DNA from: Thermoanaerobaculia bacterium
GTDB lineage: Bacteria; Acidobacteriota; Thermoanaerobaculia; Multivoradales; J023
Assembly: GCA_030431255.1 (NCBI GenBank)
Contig: JAUIJL010000005.1
Location: 93,313 to 157,312, forward strand
Direction: 5' to 3'
Length of the DNA: 64,000 bases
The notes below the pieces were generated by a model. The model saw only the letters and a list, made by a program, of their open reading frames with translations, was not told the origin of the DNA and ran no database searches. How positions within the stretch are numbered: position 1 is the stretch's first letter; every line of letters begins with the position of its first letter. Of this stretch, positions 27,060 to 37,118 are shown one piece after another. A program made the position numbers and the translations under genes.

Positions 27060-27665
27060 TTAAGACTCTTCAGAATCATCCTCTAGAAAAGCCTGGATAC
27101 GCCTCCAAAGTTGTTGAATGCCCTCACCTGACACCGCCGATACGGGTAAGACCCCATCGTCGTCCGGGAGATCCAGATCCTGATTGACCGCCCTCAGGCT
27201 TCGCACTCGTTTCGAGCGCGGAACTTTGTCGATCTTGGTTCCTACGACCAAGGGCTGATACCCGAGGTCTTCAAAGTACTCTGCCGCTTGGACATCCAAG
27301 GCGGTCGCTCCAACTTTCCCGTCCACCAGCTGCACCAACAGCACCTTGCCATCGGCGGACCGGCGAAAATACTGGTCCATCAGCCGCGCCCAACGCTCAC
27401 GATCCGCTCGAGAGGCCTTGGCAAAGCCGTACCCCGGTAGGTCGACGAAGTAGAGCTTCCTGTTGACCAAGAAGTAGTTGACCAACTGGGTTCGCCCGGG
27501 TGTCGAGCTGGTTCGAGCCAATCCTTTGCGGCCGAGCAGCCGATTCATCAGACTCGATTTGCCGACATTGGATCGGCCCACGAAGGCGACCTCAGGCCGA
27601 CCGTCACGTAGGAATTGCTCGGCCTTCGCGGCCGACAACACGAATTCCGCGTTCTGGATCTTCAA
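27060..27665 (-). CDS. engB: Ribosome-assembly GTPase EngB (YihA/YsxC)
   Basis: This 201-residue protein starts at TTG 27665, with AGAGG upstream, and has the expected family length. The GTPase motifs are G1 GRSNVGKSS, G2 around TSSTPGRTQ, G3 DLPGYGFA and G4 GTKIDKV. These identify the EngB branch, which helps assemble the large ribosomal subunit. Its stop lies 15 bases upstream of the rho start, so the two genes are probably co-transcribed. The C-terminal end is acidic (DDSEES). Confidence 0.95.
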   Translation of the reverse strand: MKIQNAEFVLSAAKAEQFLRDGRPEVAFVGRSNVGKSSLMNRLLGRKGLARTSSTPGRTQLVNYFLVNRKLYFVDLPGYGFAKASRADRERWARLMDQYFRRSADGKVLLVQLVDGKVGATALDVQAAEYFEDLGYQPLVVGTKIDKVPRSKRVRSLRAVNQDLDLPDDDGVLPVSAVSGEGIQQLWRRIQAFLEDDSEES

Positions 27666-27914
27666 GATCCGCCTCTCAAGGGTTCCTTGCCGGTTGATTC
27701 CGTGCGTCCGGAAAGAGCCAATCCCAAGGCGCTCACCGCTGTTTTCGGCGGCAATCCACCGATACGGTCAGCTGAAAGTTGTCAGAATCGGGCGTTCGGA
27801 ATAATGGAACGGAGCTCGCTCAGGTATCGAGGAACCTCGACAAACGAGTCACGTGGAGCGTTGCGAGCCCGAGGCGTTGGAGCGTCGGGCCCTCGGCAGT
27901 CAAATCTACGGAGA

Positions 27915-30326
27915 TCAGTGGGCCAGCGAGCCGGAATCGACAGCCGCGTCCGAGGAATCGAATTTCTCCTTTCCCTCGGGGAGGGACTGAATCTCGCCAT
28001 CCAAGGCGATGGTCAGCACCTCGTCCATCTCTTCCACCAAGTGGATGTTCAGGACGCTGCGGACTTCCGCGGGGAGGTCTTCCAAATCCTTCTCGTTTTC
28101 TTTGGAAACCACGATCTCAGTGATATCTGCGCGGAAGGCAGCTAGGATTTTATCCTTGATTCCCCCCACAGGCAAGACTGTTCCGCGGAGTGTGATCTCA
28201 CCGGTCATGGCGACATCCTTGTGGACCGGAATATTGGTCAAGGCCGACACCAACGCGGTGGCCATGGTGATGCCGGCGGAGGGTCCATCTTTGGGAATCG
28301 CTCCCTCCGGCACGTGGAGATGCACGTCCGTATTCTCAGCGAATTCCGGGTCGATACCCAGAACTTCCGCCCGGCTGCGGACGAAGGAGACGGCTGCGCG
28401 AGCCGATTCCTGCATCACGTCGCCGAGCTTTCCGGTCAAGGTGAGCTTGCCCTTGCCCTTCATCAGGCTGACCTGGGTTTCGAGAATCTCTCCCCCGACC
28501 TCAGTCCATGCTAGACCCGTGGTGACACCCACCACCGATTCTTGATTCTTGGAGCGCTTGCGGAATCTGTGCTTACCCAGGAGCTCCTGGACCCGCGAGC
28601 CGTCGAGAATCTTCAAGCTGTCGTCGCTGCCGTCGACGAATCGGCGAGCGAGCTTGCGGCAAAGGCCGCCGATCTCTCGCTCCAAGTTGCGCACGCCGGC
28701 TTCGCGGGTGTAGTAGTCCACAAGCTCCCGGACGGCATCCTCGGAGATTTCGGCGTCTTTGTCGTCCAAACCGTGGCGTTCGAGCTGTTTGGGAATCAGG
28801 AATTGCTCGGCGATCGCCAATTTCTCATTGGGCGTATAACCGGTCAGCTCGATCACCTCCATGCGATCGCGCAAGGGAGCCGGAATCGTGTGCAAGACGT
28901 TGGCCGTGGCGATGAACATCACCTTCGACAGATCGTAATCGACGTCGAGGTAGTGGTCGGCAAAGGCGTCGTTCTGCTCCGGATCCAAGACCTCGAGCAG
29001 GGCCGCTGCCGGGTCGCCCCGGAAGTCCATGGCCATCTTGTCGATTTCGTCCAAGAGGAACACCGGGTTGACGGTGCCCGCCTTCTTCATCATCTGAATG
29101 ATCTGACCGGGAAACGCACCGATATAGGTCCGGCGATGGCCGCGAATCTCAGCTTCGTCCCGCACACCACCCAAGGACAAGCGGACGAATTTGCGCCCAG
29201 TAGCCTTGGCGATGGACTTGGCCAGGGACGATTTGCCGACGCCCGGAGGACCCACGAAGCAGATGATGGAGCTTTGGGTCTTCTTGGTCAGGCTGCGGAC
29301 CGCGAGGAATTCGAGGATGCGGTCTTTGATCTTGACCAATCCGTAGTGGTCGGAATCTAGGATCGTCTGGGCCTTCTTGAGGTCTCGCAGCTCCCGGCTC
29401 TTCTTTTTCCAGGGAACCGACACCAGCCAGTCGATGTAGTTACGAGACACCGTGGCTTCAGCGGAGACCGGGGGCATGGCCTCGAGACGTTTGAGCTCTT
29501 GCTCCGCCTTCTGCTCCGCTTCCTTGTGCATGCCCGACTTGGCAATGCGATCTTTCAGCTCTTTGAGCTCCTCGCTACGGTCGTCTTTGCGCCCCAGCTC
29601 ATCGTGGATGGCCTTGACCTTCTCGTTGAGGTAGTACTCCTTTTGAGCCTTCTCCATCTGCTTCTTGACCTGCACATTGATGCGCTTCTCGATGTTGACC
29701 TTCTCGATCTCCACATCGATCAAGTCGTGCAAGCGTTGCAGACGCTCGTAGGGATTGAGCATCTCGAGCAGGGATTGCTTCTCGGTGGTGGTCACCATGA
29801 GGTGGGCCGCCAAGGTGTCGGCAAAGCGGTCGGGATCGTCCATCTTGAGGGTCGGCATGAGACCCTCGAACGCCAGATGGTGCGACGTCTTCGCGTACTG
29901 CTCGAAGGCTCCGAGCACCTTCCCCATATAGCTCTGGAGCTTGTCGTTCATGGGGAATTGGATGTCGAAGATATCCACTTCCGCATAGAGGGCGCCGCCG
30001 TCTTCCATCAGGTCGGAGAGCTTGGCGCGCTTTTCCCCCTCGACCATCACCTTGACGTTGCCGTTCGGCAATTTCAGATTCTGGATCACCCGAGCCACCA
30101 CGCCGATATCCTGGATATCACCGCGTTCTGGGTCGTCGATTTTGGGATCCTTCTGCGAGATCAAGAAAAGCTGTTTACCCGGACGGGCCAAGGCGAGCTC
30201 AAGGGCGCGAACGGAGCTTTCGCGACCGACGATAAACGGTGCCATCATAAAAGGAAAAACGACCATATCTCGCAGGGGAACTGCGGGAAGTGTCTTCCGT
30301 TCGGAATCGACGAAACTGGAGTTCAT
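27915..30326 (-). CDS. lon: ATP-dependent protease Lon
   Basis: This 803-residue protein is full length for the LonA class. The N-terminal substrate domain begins [19 protein letters not shown]. The AAA+ domain has Walker A in [13 protein letters not shown] and Walker B in [11 protein letters not shown]. The protease domain has the catalytic Ser in [15 protein letters not shown] and Lys in [10 protein letters not shown]. Lon degrades misfolded and regulatory proteins in the cytoplasm. It sits next to clpX, clpP and tig, forming a proteostasis cluster. The start at 30326 has GAGAGG upstream. Confidence 0.97.
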   Translation of the reverse strand: MNSSFVDSERKTLPAVPLRDMVVFPFMMAPFIVGRESSVRALELALARPGKQLFLISQKDPKIDDPERGDIQDIGVVARVIQNLKLPNGNVKVMVEGEKRAKLSDLMEDGGALYAEVDIFDIQFPMNDKLQSYMGKVLGAFEQYAKTSHHLAFEGLMPTLKMDDPDRFADTLAAHLMVTTTEKQSLLEMLNPYERLQRLHDLIDVEIEKVNIEKRINVQVKKQMEKAQKEYYLNEKVKAIHDELGRKDDRSEELKELKDRIAKSGMHKEAEQKAEQELKRLEAMPPVSAEATVSRNYIDWLVSVPWKKKSRELRDLKKAQTILDSDHYGLVKIKDRILEFLAVRSLTKKTQSSIICFVGPPGVGKSSLAKSIAKATGRKFVRLSLGGVRDEAEIRGHRRTYIGAFPGQIIQMMKKAGTVNPVFLLDEIDKMAMDFRGDPAAALLEVLDPEQNDAFADHYLDVDYDLSKVMFIATANVLHTIPAPLRDRMEVIELTGYTPNEKLAIAEQFLIPKQLERHGLDDKDAEISEDAVRELVDYYTREAGVRNLEREIGGLCRKLARRFVDGSDDSLKILDGSRVQELLGKHRFRKRSKNQESVVGVTTGLAWTEVGGEILETQVSLMKGKGKLTLTGKLGDVMQESARAAVSFVRSRAEVLGIDPEFAENTDVHLHVPEGAIPKDGPSAGITMATALVSALTNIPVHKDVAMTGEITLRGTVLPVGGIKDKILAAFRADITEIVVSKENEKDLEDLPAEVRSVLNIHLVEEMDEVLTIALDGEIQSLPEGKEKFDSSDAAVDSGSLAH

Positions 30327-30429
30327 TACACCTCTCGAGCGCTGTTGTCTGACCGGGGTTCGAGTCGCCCTGACCTAATCGGTCGGGCGGTTCTCAAGGC
30401 TTCGTCCTGCTGCCAACTATAAAACCGGC

Positions 30430-31668
30430 TCAGCCTGCCTGCTTGTAGAGCATCATCGGTTGCACTTGGTTGCGCACGACCTCTTCCGAGATCACAACCT
30501 CATTGATGTCGGTCTGGGACGGAATGCTGTACATCAAGTCGAGCATCAGCTCTTCCATGATGATTCGCAAACCGCGGGCACCGACATTGCGCTTGATCGC
30601 CTCTTGAGCAATAGCGACCAGAGCTTCTTCGGTGATTTTGAGGGTCACGTCCTCGAATTCGAACATGGTCTCGTATTGCCGAACCAAGCTGTTCTTGGGC
30701 TCGGTCAAGATGCGCACCAACGCGTGCTCGTCGAGCGCCTCCAGGGTGGAGACCACCGGCAAACGACCGACGAATTCCGGAATCAACCCATATTTGATCA
30801 AGTCTTCGGGTTGCACATGCTCGAGCAATCGGCCGTCCCGCTTGCTCTCCACGGTCTGCACCTTGGCGCCGAATCCCATGGTCTTGCGATTCATGCGCGC
30901 CGCGATTTGATCTTCCATACCGACGAAAGCGCCACCACAAATGAAGAGCACGTTGGTGGTGTCGATCTGGAGAAATTCCTGGTGCGGATGTTTGCGTCCA
31001 CCCTGGGGCGGAACATTGCATTGGCTGCCTTCGAGAATCTTGAGCAACGCCTGCTGGACCCCTTCGCCCGACACGTCCCGGGTAATCGACGGGTTGTCGC
31101 TTTTGCGAGAGATCTTGTCGACCTCATCGATGTAGACGATGCCCCGCTGGGTCTTCTCTTTGTCGTTTCCGGAAGCCTGATACAGCTTGAGGATGATGTT
31201 TTCGACATCCTCGCCCACGTAACCCGCTTCGGTGAGGGTGGTGGCGTCGGCGATGGTGAACGGTACGGAGAGAATTTTGGCCAAGGTCTGGGCCAGCAGC
31301 GTCTTGCCGGTGCCCGTCGGTCCGAGCAACAGAATATTCGACTTCTGCAGCTCGATGTCGCTGCGGGTGCGCTCGGAGTGCTCAATCCGCTTGTAGTGGT
31401 TGTACACGGCCACGGAGAGCTTGCGCTTGGCCTGATCTTGGCCGATCACGTACTCGTCGAGGAGGGCCTTGATCTCTTGAGGTTTGGGTAGATCGGTCTC
31501 TTGCTGCTGCTCGTGCAGTCTATCCTCGGCGATGATGTCCAGACAGATGTCGACACATTCGTCGCAGATGAACACAGCGGGACCGGCGATCAGTTTCTTG
31601 ACCTCTCGCTGACTCTTATTGCAGAACGAGCAACGTAATTGGTCGTCGCCGGTGTCTTTCTTGGCCAT
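30430..31668 (-). CDS. clpX: ATP-dependent Clp protease ATP-binding subunit ClpX
   Basis: This 412-residue AAA+ unfoldase starts with a C4 zinc domain (RCSFCNKSQ and [10 protein letters not shown]). Walker A is [13 protein letters not shown] and Walker B is [11 protein letters not shown]. The [19 protein letters not shown] region and sensor 2 ([14 protein letters not shown]) are also in place. ClpX feeds unfolded proteins into ClpP. The start at 31668 is preceded by GGAGGAAAG, a strong ribosome site. It lies downstream of clpP, with a gap of about 140 bases that holds a small hairpin. Confidence 0.97.
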   Translation of the reverse strand: MAKKDTGDDQLRCSFCNKSQREVKKLIAGPAVFICDECVDICLDIIAEDRLHEQQQETDLPKPQEIKALLDEYVIGQDQAKRKLSVAVYNHYKRIEHSERTRSDIELQKSNILLLGPTGTGKTLLAQTLAKILSVPFTIADATTLTEAGYVGEDVENIILKLYQASGNDKEKTQRGIVYIDEVDKISRKSDNPSITRDVSGEGVQQALLKILEGSQCNVPPQGGRKHPHQEFLQIDTTNVLFICGGAFVGMEDQIAARMNRKTMGFGAKVQTVESKRDGRLLEHVQPEDLIKYGLIPEFVGRLPVVSTLEALDEHALVRILTEPKNSLVRQYETMFEFEDVTLKITEEALVAIAQEAIKRNVGARGLRIIMEELMLDLMYSIPSQTDINEVVISEEVVRNQVQPMMLYKQAG

Positions 31669-31722
31669 CTTTCCTCCTTGCTCCTCTTGGAGCTTCGACG
31701 GTCGGCCTACCTGGAGCTTGAC

Positions 31723-31740
31723 GCTCGACCTCCGTCGAGC
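31723..31740. promoter_or_regulatory. Short hairpin in the clpP-clpX gap
   Basis: GCTCGAC and GTCGAGC form a perfect 7-bp stem with a 4-base loop, about 55 bases upstream of the clpX start. There is no T tract. It could mark processing or partial termination between clpP and clpX, but function is unproven. Confidence 0.35.
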
Positions 31741-31807
31741 TTCATCTTAGCAGCTGGGCGCCAATCCATGTCATGCGCCCATCACCGTATGCCTTCCGTC
31801 CGTCTCG

Positions 31808-32407
31808 TCACCCCTCGTCGGACGCCGAATCACGGACCGTGATTCGATCGACCAAACCGTATTCGATCGCCGCTTCCGCGGACAGGATATTGTCCCGCTC
31901 CGTATCCCGATGTACCTGCTCTTTATCCTTGCCGGTGTGATCCGCGAGAATTTGATCGAGGCGATCCCGCAGATAGAGCAGCTCTTGGGCGTGGATTTGG
32001 ACGTCGGTCTGCTGCCCCCCCATGCCCTGAACCCAGGGCTGGTGGATCAACACTCTGCTGTTGGGAAGAATCGTGCGTTTGCCTTTTTTGCCGGCGGCGA
32101 GAAGCACCGCGGCCATGGACGCTGCTTGGCCCACACACATGGTCGCCACATCGGGCTTGATGTATTGCATAGTGTCGTAGATCGCCAATCCGGCGGAGGT
32201 CATGCCCCCCGGCGAGTTGATGTAGAGGGCGATGTCCTTCTCGGGATTCTCGGCTTCGAGGAAGAGCATTTGGGCAATGATCAGGCTCGCCACCTCATCG
32301 TCGATAGCCCGGCCCAGGAAAATAATATTGTCCTTCAACAGCCTGGAGTAGATGTCGTAAGAGCGCTCGCCACGGTTGGTTTGCTCTACGACCATCGGAA
32401 TCAGCAT
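31808..32407 (-). CDS. clpP: ATP-dependent Clp protease proteolytic subunit ClpP
   Basis: This 199-residue serine protease has the catalytic Ser in [14 protein letters not shown] and His in RVLIHQPWV. The Asp lies in a region matching [19 protein letters not shown] forms the oxyanion region. The start at 32407 is preceded by GGAGAAG. ClpP forms the tetradecameric chamber that partners ClpX. The gene lies between tig and clpX, the common bacterial order. Confidence 0.97.
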   Translation of the reverse strand: MLIPMVVEQTNRGERSYDIYSRLLKDNIIFLGRAIDDEVASLIIAQMLFLEAENPEKDIALYINSPGGMTSAGLAIYDTMQYIKPDVATMCVGQAASMAAVLLAAGKKGKRTILPNSRVLIHQPWVQGMGGQQTDVQIHAQELLYLRDRLDQILADHTGKDKEQVHRDTERDNILSAEAAIEYGLVDRITVRDSASDEG

Positions 32408-32637
32408 GCCGTCTTCTCCTGTTGCGCTTGATCTGAGCTGCCGCTATCAGTTCGGCGAAGTCTTGGAAATTTAGGGGTCTTCATAGTCTTTTCTACGTGC
32501 ATCGGCCGCATTCGTTGTCGCATCTTAGCCAATGAGCTTTACGAGAGGAATGTCGAGAGGGATCCCTCGAAGGCGTCAACCTGCTTGGGATCCGAATTAT
32601 TCCCGTCGGCGATTTCTCGTCTTCCGGTCGAAGAGAT

Positions 32638-33921
32638 TTACTCCTCTTCCGTGTCGCCCGCCTCGGCTTCCGGCTCGTCGTCGAGCTCGCCGAGCAAATG
32701 ACCTACGGTTTGATTCCGGAGCAGCTGTGCCCGCAAGGATTCCAGGCGTCCATCCTGGTCCAAACGCTGGCGTAGAGCCAACGAGGAGGTCCGTTGATCC
32801 GCGGCGGCGGCGGCGAGAAATTGCTCGAACTTCTCTTCGTCGAGCTTCAGCTCTTCAGCCTTGGCGATCGCGTCGAGCACCAATCGCTCGTGGACCCGGT
32901 TGACCGCCACGGGGCGAATTTGATCCACCATGGCTCCCCAATCCAAGTTGATGGATTCGAGATCGATTCCTTGGCGCGCCATCTGTCCGGCCTGCTCCTG
33001 AACCATCTGCTCGGCTTCCTGCTGCACGACCCCTTCCGGCAGCGTCAGGGGATGGCGTTCGCGCAGCTGCTCCATCAGCGCTTCTTGACGACGACGACGG
33101 AGATCCGACTTCTTACGCTCAGCCAAGTTGGAAGCGAGCGCCTCCCGCATTGCTTCTAGATTCTCGAAATCACCCATGGTCGCGGCGAATTCGTCATCGA
33201 GCTCGGGTAGATTCTGCTCTTTCACTTCCCGCACCGTGACCTCGTAGCGATGCTCGTGGGCGTCTTCTCCCTCGCCGTGGCTTTTGGTGTGCTCGAAAGT
33301 GGCTCCAGCCGACTTGCCGGTGAGCGCCAGTCCCAGCTCTTCGTCGCTGTTGGACGCCCCGATCTCATGATGAAGGGGTCGCTCCGTGGCCTCTTCGTCG
33401 TCGAGATCTTTCATCGACGCAACGACCAGATCTCCTTGGGCGGCCTCGCGGTCAACGACTTCCCACTCGGCGAATCGGCGGCGGAGATCGTTCAGATTTT
33501 CTTCGACCTCATCGTCGCTGACATCCGTGGAATCGGCCGGCAGATCGAAGCTCGCGATATCTCCCAAAGCGATCTCGGGCCGGGTTTCGACCACCGCGAT
33601 GACGATCAGCGGCTCGCCGGACTCGAATTTGAGATCCTCGACCGTCGGCGGCAAAAGCGGATCCAGGTCTTTCTCCGCTTGCGCTTGCTGCCAGTAGCGG
33701 GGCAGCAACCGTTCGGTGACCTCATTCTGAATCTCGTTTTTGAAACGCCTTTCGATCACCTTGGGCGGAATTTTGCCCTTGCGAAAACCGGGCAGCTGGG
33801 CCTGCCGACGAAAGTCTTGAACCACTCGACCTATTTCGGCCTCAACCGCCGGTGCTGGAACCTCGATGGTCACCTTCACTCGGCAGGGACCGGCCTCTTC
33901 CATGGATGTCACAACGCTCAT
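32638..33921 (-). CDS. tig: Trigger factor (ribosome-associated chaperone)
   Basis: The start at ATG 33921 gives 427 residues; the longer frame would overlap tRNA-Leu and is excluded. The ribosome-binding N-domain contains the signature GFRKGKIPPKVI. The middle FKBP-like domain is degenerate, and the C-terminal helical arms follow (for example QAGQMARQGIDLESINLD). The C-terminal tail is acidic (DDEPEAEAGDTEEE). The gene lies directly downstream of tRNA-Leu and upstream of clpP. This tig-clpP-clpX-lon order is widely conserved. Confidence 0.94.
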   Translation of the reverse strand: MSVVTSMEEAGPCRVKVTIEVPAPAVEAEIGRVVQDFRRQAQLPGFRKGKIPPKVIERRFKNEIQNEVTERLLPRYWQQAQAEKDLDPLLPPTVEDLKFESGEPLIVIAVVETRPEIALGDIASFDLPADSTDVSDDEVEENLNDLRRRFAEWEVVDREAAQGDLVVASMKDLDDEEATERPLHHEIGASNSDEELGLALTGKSAGATFEHTKSHGEGEDAHEHRYEVTVREVKEQNLPELDDEFAATMGDFENLEAMREALASNLAERKKSDLRRRRQEALMEQLRERHPLTLPEGVVQQEAEQMVQEQAGQMARQGIDLESINLDWGAMVDQIRPVAVNRVHERLVLDAIAKAEELKLDEEKFEQFLAAAAADQRTSSLALRQRLDQDGRLESLRAQLLRNQTVGHLLGELDDEPEAEAGDTEEE

Positions 33922-33972
33922 CGGGTCGGGAGTCCTTCTATTTGGAAAGGAATGGGAATGCTTGCGGAAGGA

Positions 33973-34057
33973 TGGTGCGAAAGGGGGGACTCGAACCCCC
34001 ACCCCCGAAGGGACTAGATCCTAAATCTAGCGCGTATACCAATTTCGCCACTTTCGC
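33973..34057 (-). tRNA. tRNA-Leu (anticodon TAG)
   Basis: The minus strand folds as a class II tRNA with the acceptor pair GCGAAAG/CTTTCGC. The anticodon loop TTTAGGA contains TAG (decoding CTA and probably other CTN codons). There is a variable arm with a CCCTTCGGGGG stem and the T-loop GTTCGAGTC. The 3' CCA is encoded. The gene ends about 50 bases before the tig start and lies 183 bases downstream of tRNA-Lys. Confidence 0.95.
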
Positions 34058-34240
34058 ATAGTAACCTGGTCGCTCAGAACCTCGGTCCCTTAGAACCTTA
34101 GTCGCCCAGAGAGCCCTCGTCGGCCACGGCCTTGCCGTAGGGACTTCGTTTCTTGGATGTCCAGTGATCGGGGCAAGTCGGCTCGGCTGTGGGGAAAGCT
34201 CCGGATCTCTGGCGAGCAGATCGGGAGTGAAGCCGAGGAG

Positions 34241-34316
34241 TGGTGAGCCGCCTAGGAATCGAACCTAGAACCCACAGATTAAGAGTCTGTTGCTCTGCCA
34301 ATTGAGCTAGCGGCCC
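34241..34316 (-). tRNA. tRNA-Lys (anticodon CTT)
   Basis: This 76-base cloverleaf has the acceptor GGGCCGC paired with GCGGCTC. The D-loop sequence AGCTCAATTGGCAGAGC is typical. The anticodon loop CTCTTAA contains CTT, and the T-arm contains GGTTCGATTCC. CCA is encoded at the 3' end. It lies upstream of tRNA-Leu on the same strand. Confidence 0.96.
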
Positions 34317-34356
34317 ACGGACGCGGTAATATAACCGTCCGACTTCCAAAAGGCAA

Positions 34357-34382
34357 CCCGAAATCAGGGGCCTGTTTTCGGG
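34357..34382 (-). terminator. Hairpin between thiS and tRNA-Lys
   Basis: CCCGAAA (34357-34363) and TTTCGGG (34376-34382) form a 7-bp outer stem, with a further CAG/CTG pairing inside. On the minus strand it is followed by a broken T-rich run (TTGCCTTTT). It could terminate transcription from thiS before the tRNA genes. Confidence 0.4.
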
Positions 34383-34439
34383 CTTCTGAGGGGTCTTTCC
34401 CTGAGCTCGGCTCGGGGGCTTTCTCCTCTAAAAACGGGG

Positions 34440-34646
34440 TCATCCCCCTTGGACGAACTGTACCACCTCAAGCTGGTCCCCGTCGACGAGCACTACCCCC
34501 GTGTACCGGGACCGCGGCAGAATCTCGCCGTTGAGCTCGATGGCGACCGTTCTGGGATCCCGTCCGGCACGGTCTAACCAGGCACTCACCGAAAGACCGT
34601 CGTCGATCGACTGCTCGGCCCCATTGACCACGATCTCAATGGACAT
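34440..34646 (-). CDS. thiS: Sulfur-carrier protein ThiS
   Basis: This 68-residue ubiquitin-like protein ends in GG (VQFVQGG), the tail that is adenylated and thiocarboxylated. The pattern IVVNGAEQSIDDGLSVSAWL, then VAIELNGEILPRSRY and GDQLEVV, is typical of ThiS. It delivers sulfur for thiazole synthesis in thiamine biosynthesis. No thiG, thiF or thiH gene is adjacent, which is somewhat unusual. The start has GAGGATTGAG upstream. Confidence 0.88.
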   Translation of the reverse strand: MSIEIVVNGAEQSIDDGLSVSAWLDRAGRDPRTVAIELNGEILPRSRYTGVVLVDGDQLEVVQFVQGG

Positions 34647-34725
34647 GATGGCTCAATCCTCGCTTGGAAATAGGGATGGATGGACCGCCGTCACCAATCC
34701 GGCGACGACCCCACCGCGCATTGAT

Positions 34726-35412
34726 TTAGAGCAGGTGCTTGAGCTCGGCTTGGCCGATGGAGCTGCTGGCGGTGATGATCAACGCTGCGGTCCCGCGATC
34801 CACAGTGGGGATATCGACCGGCAGTCGAACTCCTCCCTCACCATCGGTTTCGCCCAAGCCCAGGGTACGGGGACCGCCGAAGGTGGAAATCATCTTGACG
34901 CTGATCGAAGCACCACCCACCGGCTGCCCTGATTTCGAAGAGCGCGTGCGCAGGGCCAGATCAATCGAGCTACCCGACGAGATCTCCGGCTCTTCCTCCA
35001 GCACCAGGACCAGCTGCTCCTGCTCGGCCTCGCTGGTCAGGTATTCGAGGATGACCTGATCCAGGGTCCTGCCGCTGTCCGCGGACATATCAAAAGTGCT
35101 GGAAACTTCTTGGGCTTTGCGGACCGGGGTTTTTGCCTTCTCGGGAAGGAAAGCACGGATCTTTTCGTCGAATTTGCCCGCCTGGATCGCCTTGATCATG
35201 GTGCGATGTTGGTGATCCATCAAGGCCATGATCTCGTCGTCACCTTTGCCGCTTTCCAGCAGCTCGGTGTAAGAGCCCCGCTTGGCGACCACGACTTGGC
35301 CACCATAATAGATCAGGCTCTCAATACATGGATTCCCCTGCCCTTTGTCCTCGGTTTGGACATGCAGAACCACGTCACCATATCGTACGTCTGTATTGTG
35401 GCCCGTAATCAT
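34726..35412 (-). CDS. Uncharacterised protein with a conserved N-terminal domain and a C-terminal beta domain
   Basis: I cannot assign a function to this 228-residue protein. The N-terminal 60 residues (TDVRYGDVVLHVQTEDKG, then ESLIYYGGQVVVAKRGSY) look like a small domain I recall as recurring in hypothetical proteins of Acidobacteriota and Myxococcota. A helical central region follows (MALMDHQHRTMIKAIQAG). The C-terminal 80 residues resemble an immunoglobulin-like or carboxypeptidase-regulatory fold (GQPVGGASISVKM and TDGEGGVRLPVDIP). No signal peptide is seen. It lies 79 bases upstream of thiS on the same strand. Confidence 0.7.
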   Translation of the reverse strand: MITGHNTDVRYGDVVLHVQTEDKGQGNPCIESLIYYGGQVVVAKRGSYTELLESGKGDDEIMALMDHQHRTMIKAIQAGKFDEKIRAFLPEKAKTPVRKAQEVSSTFDMSADSGRTLDQVILEYLTSEAEQEQLVLVLEEEPEISSGSSIDLALRTRSSKSGQPVGGASISVKMISTFGGPRTLGLGETDGEGGVRLPVDIPTVDRGTAALIITASSSIGQAELKHLL

Positions 35413-35624
35413 GACTTTGGGGACTCGCCTCGGGGAAATCCAGCTCGCGGTCGAGCTTGCAGTCTATTCATAGCAACGGATCGGCCGGGAGTCACATGAT
35501 GTCGATGTTGAGTCTCGAATCTTGCTGCCCCAGATCCTCTCACAAGAATTAATTGTAGGAGCTCCGCGTTACTAGGGTCAAGCTGTTGGGCGATGCTCGG
35601 AGGGACGTGGGTCTCGACCACGGG

Positions 35625-36275
35625 TTACTCCGCTGCTTCCAAACCGAAGAGAGACATCTCCGGTAATTTGAGAAATCGGCGCAAAATCTGCCGTTCCAAA
35701 CGTCGCCGCGCTGAAACCATATCACCTCCCGGCATCCTGTCGCTCAGGCGGTCTAAGGCCCGGGAAAGCTCCGCCTGAAAACGCTCTTCCTCGCCGGTGC
35801 CGAAGTCTTCTCGTGCGCGGACCAAGAGCTCGTCTTCGAGAGCGGCGAGCTGTTCCTCGACGGCTTCCGCCTCGCCGCTCAGACCTTCGATCGTCTCACG
35901 AGCCCGGGCGCTCCATGGGGCTTCGGGGATCGCCGCAGCCAATCGAAGGAGGCGCTGATCGAGATCTAGGGGCGCCGCATCCTCTCGATACCCGGGCGCA
36001 TGGAGCCGAGCCCGCTGCTCAAAGGCGCGCTCTACCGCTTTCGAGTAATAACGCAGACGACGTTTAATCTCTTGTTCTTTCTCCTTGGATCGACCGACAA
36101 TTTGACCAATCTCTTCTTGTACGAGCTCCAGGGGAATTCCTTTCTCAAACCACGATTTCGCGACTCGATAGTCGTCGGGAGCCAGCTGGAGCGGAGCCCC
36201 TCGCAGCTCGATGAACCAACGCTCGAGTTGCTTGAAATAAGCCCGAGCCGGCGACGACTCAAAAAAAGAGCCCAT
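35625..36275 (-). CDS. Uncharacterised helical protein in the birA-coaX operon
   Basis: This 216-residue protein has no motif I recognise. It is rich in charged residues and predicted helices. Its early part (RAYFKQLERWFIELRGAPLQL, then PDDYRVAKSWFEKGIPLEL) recalls a small helical domain. The middle (EEQLAALEDELLVRARED) could form a coiled coil, and a basic segment (SARRRLERQILRRFLKLP) lies near the end. It begins 9 bases after the coaX stop with GAGGG upstream, so it belongs to the birA-coaX transcription unit. A role linked to coenzyme metabolism is not implied. Confidence 0.75.
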   Translation of the reverse strand: MGSFFESSPARAYFKQLERWFIELRGAPLQLAPDDYRVAKSWFEKGIPLELVQEEIGQIVGRSKEKEQEIKRRLRYYSKAVERAFEQRARLHAPGYREDAAPLDLDQRLLRLAAAIPEAPWSARARETIEGLSGEAEAVEEQLAALEDELLVRAREDFGTGEEERFQAELSRALDRLSDRMPGGDMVSARRRLERQILRRFLKLPEMSLFGLEAAE

Positions 36276-36284
36276 GACCCTCGA

Positions 36285-37118
36285 TCACTCCGATCCCCGT
36301 CGACGAAAGAGCCGACGGTTTTTGGCGTAGATCAATTGAAGCCCTTTGAGGGTCAAGCTCTCGTCGACCCGTCGAATATGCTCCGACCCCTCGGCCATGA
36401 GCGCCGCACGAGTGCCGGTGGCAACCACGGTGTCCAGTTCCGGCATCTGATCCTTCAAACGCTTCAGAATGCCGTCCACCAGCCCGAGATAGCCGTAGTA
36501 AATGCCGGATTGCATCGCCGCTACGGTGCTTCGACCGATCAGCTCGGCGGGTTGGCGAAGATCCACTTGGTAGAGCTTGGAAGCCTGGGCAAAGAGCGCG
36601 TCGGCGGAAATGCCGACCCCGGGCGCAATGATCCCGCCTTCATACGCTCCTCCTGGTCCGACGACGTCGAAGGTCGTCGCAGTTCCGAAATCCACCACTG
36701 CAACCGGGGCGCCGTAGAGCTCCCGCGCGGCCAGGGAGTTGACGATCCGGTCCGCTCCCACCTCCGTCGGGTTGTCGTGACGAATCGGCAAGCCTGTGCG
36801 GATCCCGGGCTCGACGAAAACCGCCTCAGCACCGAATAGCTCCCGTGCCAAGGAGCTGATCAGCGGATTGATGGCCGGCACCACCGACGACACCAGACAC
36901 CCGTGGGTATCGTCGGCGGACAGTCCAGCTTTCGCCATCAGGGGCAAGATCAGGGCCGTATACTCGTCGGCCGTTCGAGCGCGGGCGGTGGCGAAGGTCC
37001 ACCGACACACCAGGGCGTCTCGTGCCTGGACTCCGACGACTGTGTAGGTATTGCCGACATCGATCAACACGGCCTGCTCGACACTCGAGGTCGACTTGTC
37101 GAGCTCTTTCTGGCTCAT
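36285..37118 (-). CDS. coaX: Type III pantothenate kinase
   Basis: This 277-residue enzyme has the ASKHA-type phosphate loop LIDVGNTYTVVGV and the pantothenate-site segment NPTEVGADRIVNSLAA. DFGTATTFDVVGPGGAYEGG follows, and then the adenosine region TGTRAALMA. It phosphorylates pantothenate, the first step in coenzyme A synthesis. Its start overlaps the birA stop by 4 bases (ATGA), so the two are translationally coupled, a frequent pairing across bacteria. Confidence 0.95.
   Translation of the reverse strand: MSQKELDKSTSSVEQAVLIDVGNTYTVVGVQARDALVCRWTFATARARTADEYTALILPLMAKAGLSADDTHGCLVSSVVPAINPLISSLARELFGAEAVFVEPGIRTGLPIRHDNPTEVGADRIVNSLAARELYGAPVAVVDFGTATTFDVVGPGGAYEGGIIAPGVGISADALFAQASKLYQVDLRQPAELIGRSTVAAMQSGIYYGYLGLVDGILKRLKDQMPELDTVVATGTRAALMAEGSEHIRRVDESLTLKGLQLIYAKNRRLFRRRGSE

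Noticed and set aside
33922-34002. Upstream extension of trigger factor
   Set aside because: It would run into tRNA-Leu, and the family N-domain begins just after ATG 33921.
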